From Paragyromitra xinjiangensis (Eukaryota > Ascomycota > Pezizomycetes > Pezizales > Discinaceae): 64,000 nt of DNA. Below the pieces are notes generated by a model. It did no database searches. It saw nothing but the letters and a program-made list of their open reading frames with translations, and was not told the origin of the DNA. The DNA is taken from assembly GCA_038503065.1 (NCBI GenBank), contig JBCAMK010000005.1, forward strand, positions 2,464,781 through 2,528,780, given 5' to 3'. This document shows, in pieces, positions 59,051 to 64,000 of this stretch. Both the position numbers and the translations under genes were made by a program. Each line of letters starts with the position of its first letter. The stretch's first letter is position 1.

Positions 59051-59153
59051 AGGTCTCTTCTTTTTTTTATTTATTATGAGTTTATTATAGAAGAAATATT
59101 GCTATAACAGGATAGACCCTTTGTGGGTATTCATCCTACGCTAGGTATCTTCT
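59051..59153 (-). mobile_element. Second copy of the tiny poly(A)-tailed insertion
   Basis: On the minus strand, 59140 to 59061 reads CGTAGGATGAATACCC ... AAAGGGTCTATCC ... AATAAA and an A-rich tail, aligning along its full length to the copy at 58140-58219. Flanks AGGTCTCTTCT (59051-59061) and AGGTATCTTCT (59143-59153) match at 10 of 11 positions, a plausible older target-site duplication. Both copies start at the same base, so they are not random 5' truncations. Confidence 0.6.
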
Positions 59154-59412
59154 AATGGTAGTTGATGTAGGTAGTACATGTAGTATTTGCTGTACCTAAC
59201 TACATGTAACTTTATTTTTTAGCGAGGCTGTTGAGCTTTCGTTCCACGCCACACCTCATACGTCATATCGCCACACTCTACACGCCACATCGCCAACCTC
59301 GCTTACCATCGCCAACCTCCACCATCTCCTGATCTAACCAACTCCACCACCATCTCATCAACTATACCACCTCCAGCACATCGCACCTTCATACCCCCCA
59401 TAATCACCGACG

Positions 59413-61573
59413 ATGGCCACTACTACTGAGAAGCCTTCTCCCTCATCGTTGAAACCCCCCCGGGGTGCTCTTCACCCCAAAATCTCGCCCTTCTTCAGGA
59501 AAGATCCCAAGGACTGGGCGCTCCACGCGTACCTCTCCTTCCGACACGATAGATCGCGATCTCCCCGCTATATCTTTAATGGCTGGGAAGCATCCCTCCG
59601 CCATGTTCAGTCCTGCGAGTCCGCCTGCTGCACCGATGCCCACCGCGTTCGTGCACGTGAGCTAATGGCTCGCTACCATGAAAAGGTATGTGTCCCATCC
59701 GCCACTTCATGCTCCCTGTGTGTTGTTCAACCACTGGCCCCGGACCCTTGTGCTCTTGGGGCCAGACACCATGTGCGGGACACGAAGGAATGACCGTTTC
59801 GCTCATCTGGCTCTGTCCCGCGGCGGTGCCCAAATGCAGCAGATGACCGTTTCGCTCACTGCAGTGCCCTGGGATTTGGTTGTTACTTATATCTGTGTAG
59901 GGGTCTGGATCGGATCGCGTATTTGCAAAGAGCTGGCTACGGAAGAAGGAACAGAAAAGCCCTGAGTCGGCGGCAATGGAGCCGGTATCTGCCCAGACGA
60001 TTCATTTCGGCCCGGTATATAATGCAGATGTTGGCGTGGCACCGGTTACGCAATCTTTCAACGGTCCGCTGGCCGCTGGGGTAGCCAGAGCTGCTTCCCC
60101 ATTTGAGGATATTCCACGTACGGATGAGACTGACGAGGACGACTCTGATGAGGAGGACTATACCTTTGATACTGAAGTCTTTCACTCGTCTTCACCCCTT
60201 CCTGCCGACCCGATACCGAATACCCCCGCCCCCACCCTCCCCGCAAACCCCCCCATAGTAGCTACAAAGATTTCCGCAGCTACTGCCAGGACTGTCAAGC
60301 ATGATCTTGCTCTAGCCACCCTCACCAAGACTTATAGCTCGCAAACTCCCTCGCACCGCTGGCGCCTCGCATCATCTCGCACGGTCGAAACTGTGCTCTA
60401 CGAGTCGTGCCTAAGCATGGACGCTCCCACCTACCTCAATTCCCTCGCGCCTTCCTTTATCCTCGACGTGAGCGACATCACCATGATGAAGCGCTTGTTC
60501 ACCCCCCTAGAGCGGGAAGAGATCATGAGTGCAGTGCCGGACATACCGACCGCAGATATTCGGATGGTTAAAAGTTTAGTGCGGTTTTTCACGGCGAAGA
60601 CTACGGCGGATGTGCGGGAGGTGCTGGCGAAGAGGCCTTTTTTGGATGAGGGGGAGATTTATGACAGGGAGAAGCATTTCGATGCGTGTTGGGCGGATCT
60701 GGTAGTGAGGCTGATGTATGTTCCTATCGCTCCCGTAACGGTACTAGGTCATTAATAGGTGGACAATAGACTGGGTCTTTGGGAGAGTCCCCAAGATCCG
60801 TTGCGTGCAAAGCACCTAGAGGACTGGTATACGAGCTACCTGTGGTCTCCGATCGTGGACCAGTGCCTGCTCTCACTCACAGACATCACTATCGAACGGT
60901 AATAGCTCTCCGAATCGCCCATATTTACCTTGCTTACCCTCCCCGAAGGAAGGAAGCTTCTTGCCGTGCGACCGCCGAACGCAGAAACCGCACTCGCACT
61001 ACCACTACCCGTGCCCGTATCGGCCCTCGCCTCGACGCAGTAATCCGAACCGTTGAAGACCACACGCACGAGTACGGGGGGATGGAAGTTGCGCGATCGT
61101 ATAGTCAGACATCATCCAAGTGCCTTAAAGATACATATAAGCTGGCAAAGGCGCTGCGAGACATGTTACACCGGTTGCATGAGCGTGTAGATCACAACGA
61201 GGATATAATCAGGAAGCTGCAGGTAGTGGGTGTGTGTTGTGCAGGCCTTAGCATCCAGACAGTGCGCATGGGGTGCTGGAAAGGTGGAGTAACAGTGCTG
61301 ACTAAAGATCCGGCGCTGGAAGTGCCTGTCTCTGTTAAGGAGATAGCTGGGCTGTGTAAAGTGATTGCGGGGGTTCAGAGAATGAAGGTACGTTTATTTT
61401 TTCGGGAATGTGCGGGCAAGATCTGACGACGCGGGCAGATGGTTGTTCAGGAGTGCGTAAACATGGTGACTCTGCGGCATCAGGTAGTGAATGAGAGTAA
61501 CTTAATCGACGAGCTACTTCACGGGTCAAAGCAGGTGGATGCGAGGTTGGGGTGTGCGCCGGATACGCCTTAA
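59413..61573 (+). CDS. Five-exon orphan protein (596 aa)
   Basis: Exons 59413-59685, 59901-60715, 60770-60898, 60949-61387 and 61439-61573, all in frame; the first intron is long (215 bp) and contains a 16-bp direct repeat (ATGACCGTTTCGCTCA at 59790 and 59843). N-terminus: Pro/Lys-rich, then a Cys/His patch (HVQSCESACCTDAHR). Middle: an acidic block (DETDEDDSDEEDYTFDTE) and a Pro-rich stretch. C-terminal half: helical, with LWESPQDPLRAKHLEDWY and a likely coiled coil (DTYKLAKALRDMLHRLHERV). No known domain recognised. The consistent five-exon structure argues for a real gene despite the repeat-rich surroundings; it could be a domesticated element or a lineage-specific family. Confidence 0.65.
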
Positions 61574-62263
61574 ACTAGAATGAAGAAAACATCTTGTCAG
61601 ATCTTATCTCATTACATATTCAATAATGCTCGCCCCTTTCCGTCATCAACCTCGGAGCATCTCCATCTATAGTGTAAAAAGCAAGGTTAATACGGATTAT
61701 TACGCCACATAAAATTTCCAACAGAAGAGAACCATACTTGCGTTGTAGCCTTCTTGAGCCCTGTCCCTCACTCTGAGAAGAAAAATGCGCCCGGAAGTTA
61801 GACAGTCGGCACCAAATCCCACAAGATATTTTTTCTGAGAATGTGGTTATAGGGTAATAAGCACCCCCTGAGTCCATTGCCGCCCTCAAAATAGCAGATT
61901 CAGGGGGTTGTTGTTGGGTTTGCAAGGGGGGGGTGGTTTTAAGCGACAGGGTATATCTCAGTATCCCAATCTGAGAAGGAAAATGCGCCCGGAAGTTAGA
62001 CAGTCGGCACCAAATCCCACAAGATATTTTTTCTGAGAATGCGGTTATAGGGTAATAAGCACCCCCTGAGTCCATTGCCGCCCTATAGCAATGACCACCT
62101 GATATCATACGAAGATATCTGACCCTCCATACAAATTTTGGTGTGTGTAACTAATGCAGTGTCCGCAAGCTAGTGCTGCAGGAAGGAAAGACCTCAGCCC
62201 TCCAGTGGAGCGGCCACCTCAAACCCATGACATATAGGTCGGATGATATCTGATATACCCCTT
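61574..62263. other. Repeat region, no supported gene
   Basis: Contains the 115-bp direct repeat. A 162-codon minus-strand frame (61620-62108) runs through both copies, so its protein contains the same ~40-residue segment twice; I treat it as a by-product of the repeat. Confidence 0.5.
61772..62084. repeat. 115-bp direct repeat, two copies 198 bp apart
   Basis: 61772-61886 and 61970-62084 have equal length and differ at only two positions, both transitions (TCTGAGAAG A/G and GAGAATG T/C GG). Both end GAGTCCATTGCCGCCCT. The 83 bp between them includes a G run (61925-61933). They could be the ends of a very small LTR-like or solo duplicated unit; no coding capacity or target-site duplication seen. 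Confidence 0.9.
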
Positions 62264-62467
62264 GGAAGACCTCAGAGATCTATTGGAAAGGACAGCAGAA
62301 GGACAGTGCAAGGGTGCAAAGACCTCAGAGATCTACTGGGAGGGACAGACGCAAGGGTGCAAAGGCCTCAGAGATCTACTGGAGGGGGCGCATGTGTGCA
62401 TATGCAGGTGTGCGTGGAAGCATGTGTATGCAGGTTTGTTTGGAAGCATGTGTATGCAGGTGTGTGG
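62264..62467. repeat. Two adjoining minisatellites
   Basis: First, three units of about 42-53 bp beginning AARRCCTCAGAGATCTAYTG at about 62265, 62319 and 62361, with GCAAGGGTGCAAA at the junctions. Then three units of about 25-30 bp with CATGTGTRTGCAGGT (about 62390, 62419 and 62445). Confidence 0.8.
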
Positions 62468-62569
62468 GGGACAAGAAATCATTGGCGCAAACATGATGTA
62501 TGCAGCAACCAGGTCAATATCTCAAATATCACGATAGTAATTGAATAGAACGAAGCAAGTCCAGTTGGA

Positions 62570-63335
62570 GTAAGATATCCAGGAGCATTACCGAGAACAT
62601 TCCAAGATATTCGAAAATATCCGGCAATATTTTTCACAACAATGGCCAAGAGATGGAAAATATTGTGAAATATTTGGATATCGTGACACCGCGATGGATA
62701 AATATTTAAATTCTTAGACCACGAGACAACCAGAAATAAAGGATATTTGGGATCACCCCCGGATATCTGAGAATGTTCAGGTACAAAAATACACAATGAC
62801 AGATATCGGAGGATATTTAGATATCCGAACCCTTGGAGATGAATATTTAGAAAGATTCAGATACCCAGCTACCCGACGCAAGACATTGGTAAATACTTGG
62901 ATACCCGAACAGCTCAAGTTGGGTATTGAGGCTTATTTGGGTTCCCCGGCTGATGGGAGATGGTAGGAAATATTTGGATACAATACGGCCGAGAGAAGAT
63001 ATTTGTATGCTAGAACAGCCAGTCATCTGGAGATGGAAAATATCTGGAGAACCACCGTAAAAAATCGAAAGTATTGCGCTACCCAAGCACCCAGTAGAGG
63101 ATATCGGAAGATATTAGGATACCCAAGCACCCAGTAGAAGATATTCGAAAGTATTTAGATACTCGTGCACTTGGAGATGGATATTTGGAAATATTTGGAT
63201 ACCCAGATACCATATGGAAGATATTGAAAAATATTTGGGTTCCTAAACATTCACAGATGGAGGACTTGGAAATATTTGGAAATATTTGGATACTTAGATA
63301 CCTGAACACCAGGATATCTTCCACCTCTAAGGATG
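62570..63335. repeat. Degenerate ~40-bp satellite rich in GATATTTGGATACCC
   Basis: Successive units can be lined up, for example starting near 63089, 63129, 63169 and 63209, each about 40 bp with a GGA(A/T)GATATT..AAATATTTGGATACCC core and a variable CARGCACC-type end. Earlier units are more diverged and vary in length (30-51 bp). Some 18-20 units fit the span. The short minus-strand frames here are translations of the repeat. Confidence 0.75.
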
Positions 63336-63339
63336 TATA

Positions 63340-63551
63340 TCATTTACTATGTAAAAAAAAAACTACAAAAGAGAAATATAAAGGAGTAAAGAAATAAGAA
63401 AAGAGAAAGATAAAGGAGTAGAGAAATAAAAATAGAGAATTGGAAAATGGAAATAAAAATAGAGAATTGAGATAACAGAAAGAGAAGATAAAAACTTGTT
63501 ACAAAAAACCTCCCCACCCCCCCAACCAAAGAAATTGTCAATCTCTATTCC
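63340..63551. other. Purine-rich simple-sequence tract
   Basis: Repeated AAAGAGAAATAAAAATAGAGAATT-like words from 63352 to 63495, then a C run. Lies just 3' of the right-edge minus-strand gene. No gene. Confidence 0.6.
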
Positions 63552-64000
63552 TCAACAAAGCTTCTTGCAGTGGTATAGAAAGGATGCCAACATATCCTTC
63601 CTCAGCTGGGGGCAAAGATCAGTGGAAATATTAAGAGCTTGTCCAGCTAGAACCTGCTCAGCAGTCTTGCAAACAAAGATGGAGCAGTCATTTAGCTCCT
63701 CTGGGTCCATCTGTGGGTCAGTGGCCTAAAATATCAAATATCAGCAAATATTAGGGGAAATATCAACAAATATCAACAAATATCTCTGAAAGAGAACAAC
63801 TTACCTGATGGTGTGTATAACGCCACTTTGACCTCTCTGGTACTTCCAACCCACATGCCTGCCTTAAACCACTGATGAGCTTCATGGTGACCTATGCAGA
63901 AAAAATATTAGATATTGGAATATTATAGCAGTGGAAAGTGAATGAAAGAAAAACATACCATAAACTTCTTCCCTGCCTTGTTCCAGGAATCATACATCTT
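63552..64000 (-). CDS. 3' end of an unknown spliced gene (partial at right edge)
   Basis: Minus-strand exons 64000-63959 (open at the edge), 63891-63805 and 63725-63552, all in phase 0, with GTATGT..CATAG and GTAAGT..TTTTAG introns. The visible 101 residues begin KMYDSWNKAGKKFM and include LRQACGLEVPERSKWRY and DPEELNDCSIFVCKTAEQV. I do not recognise the family; the setting beside a satellite would fit an element-encoded gene, but that is a guess. The introns contain GATATTT words like the neighbouring satellite. Confidence 0.55.

Larger units (their letters stand above)
57885..59412. other. Repeat-bearing intergenic region
   Basis: Carries the two poly(A)-tailed insertions listed separately (58140-58219 and 59061-59140). 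Between them are only short frames (for example 58651-58872) with no domain. The segment 59230-59400 before the next gene is CACC/ACCTCC-rich and is its likely promoter and leader. Confidence 0.5.

Noticed and set aside
58140..59140. A 1-kb DNA transposon with 80-bp terminal inverted repeats
   Set aside because: Each repeat has its own A tail and its own flanking duplication, so two separate insertions in opposite orientation explain it better.
61620..62108. 162-codon minus-strand open frame as a gene
   Set aside because: It translates the two copies of the 115-bp direct repeat; no domain, and its peptide repeats merely mirror the DNA repeat.

Overview
The window is nuclear DNA of a filamentous ascomycete (Pezizomycotina). 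Evidence: nearly every gene has several 45-65 bp GT..AG introns with CTAAC-like branch sites, both strands are used freely, and the families are fungal (DUF7025-type AAA ATPase, fungal STAND/NLR-type helical and ubiquitin-like domains, GH26-CBM35, xanthine-dehydrogenase-type molybdoenzyme). No rRNA, tRNA or CRISPR array was recognised. All exon coordinates are hand-derived from splice signals and frame continuity.

Layout. 1-570: 3' end of an unknown Gln/His/Pro-rich protein. 3.6-9.4 kb: a divergent pair, a proline-rich membrane protein (-) and an AAA ATPase (+). 12.4-16.0 kb: a six-exon gene joining an NLR-type N-terminal helical domain, a ubiquitin-like domain with a Cys4 pair, and about 14 ankyrin repeats, most of them near-identical at DNA level. 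20.0-26.5 kb: an F-box/LRR-like gene, a small secreted protein and an orphan gene.

26.9-52.8 kb is the main find: a set matching the eukaryotic nicotinate (niacin) utilisation hxn cluster described in Aspergillus nidulans. Its members are hxnX-like and hxnV-like FAD monooxygenases, an hxnM-like polysaccharide-deacetylase-fold hydrolase, an hxnW-like SDR, an hxnN-like amidase, an hxnR-like C2H2 regulator and an hxnS/xanthine dehydrogenase. Together they would hydroxylate nicotinate, hydroxylate and reduce the ring, open the cyclic imide and release ammonium. The cluster looks partly decayed: hxnX carries a one-base frameshift, and the regulator is cut after its zinc fingers, with its C-terminal half surviving only as out-of-frame remnants. 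A 6 kb gene-poor stretch with a broken F-box/ankyrin pseudogene splits the cluster.

53.3-64 kb is repeat-rich. It holds a GH26 mannanase pseudogene with a 70-bp direct-repeat-flanked insertion, a serine-esterase (NLR effector-like) remnant, a small DUF7079-like gene, two tiny poly(A)-tailed insertions with target-site duplications, a five-exon orphan gene, a 115-bp direct repeat, minisatellites, a degenerate ~40-bp satellite, and a partial gene at the right edge whose introns share the satellite's motif.
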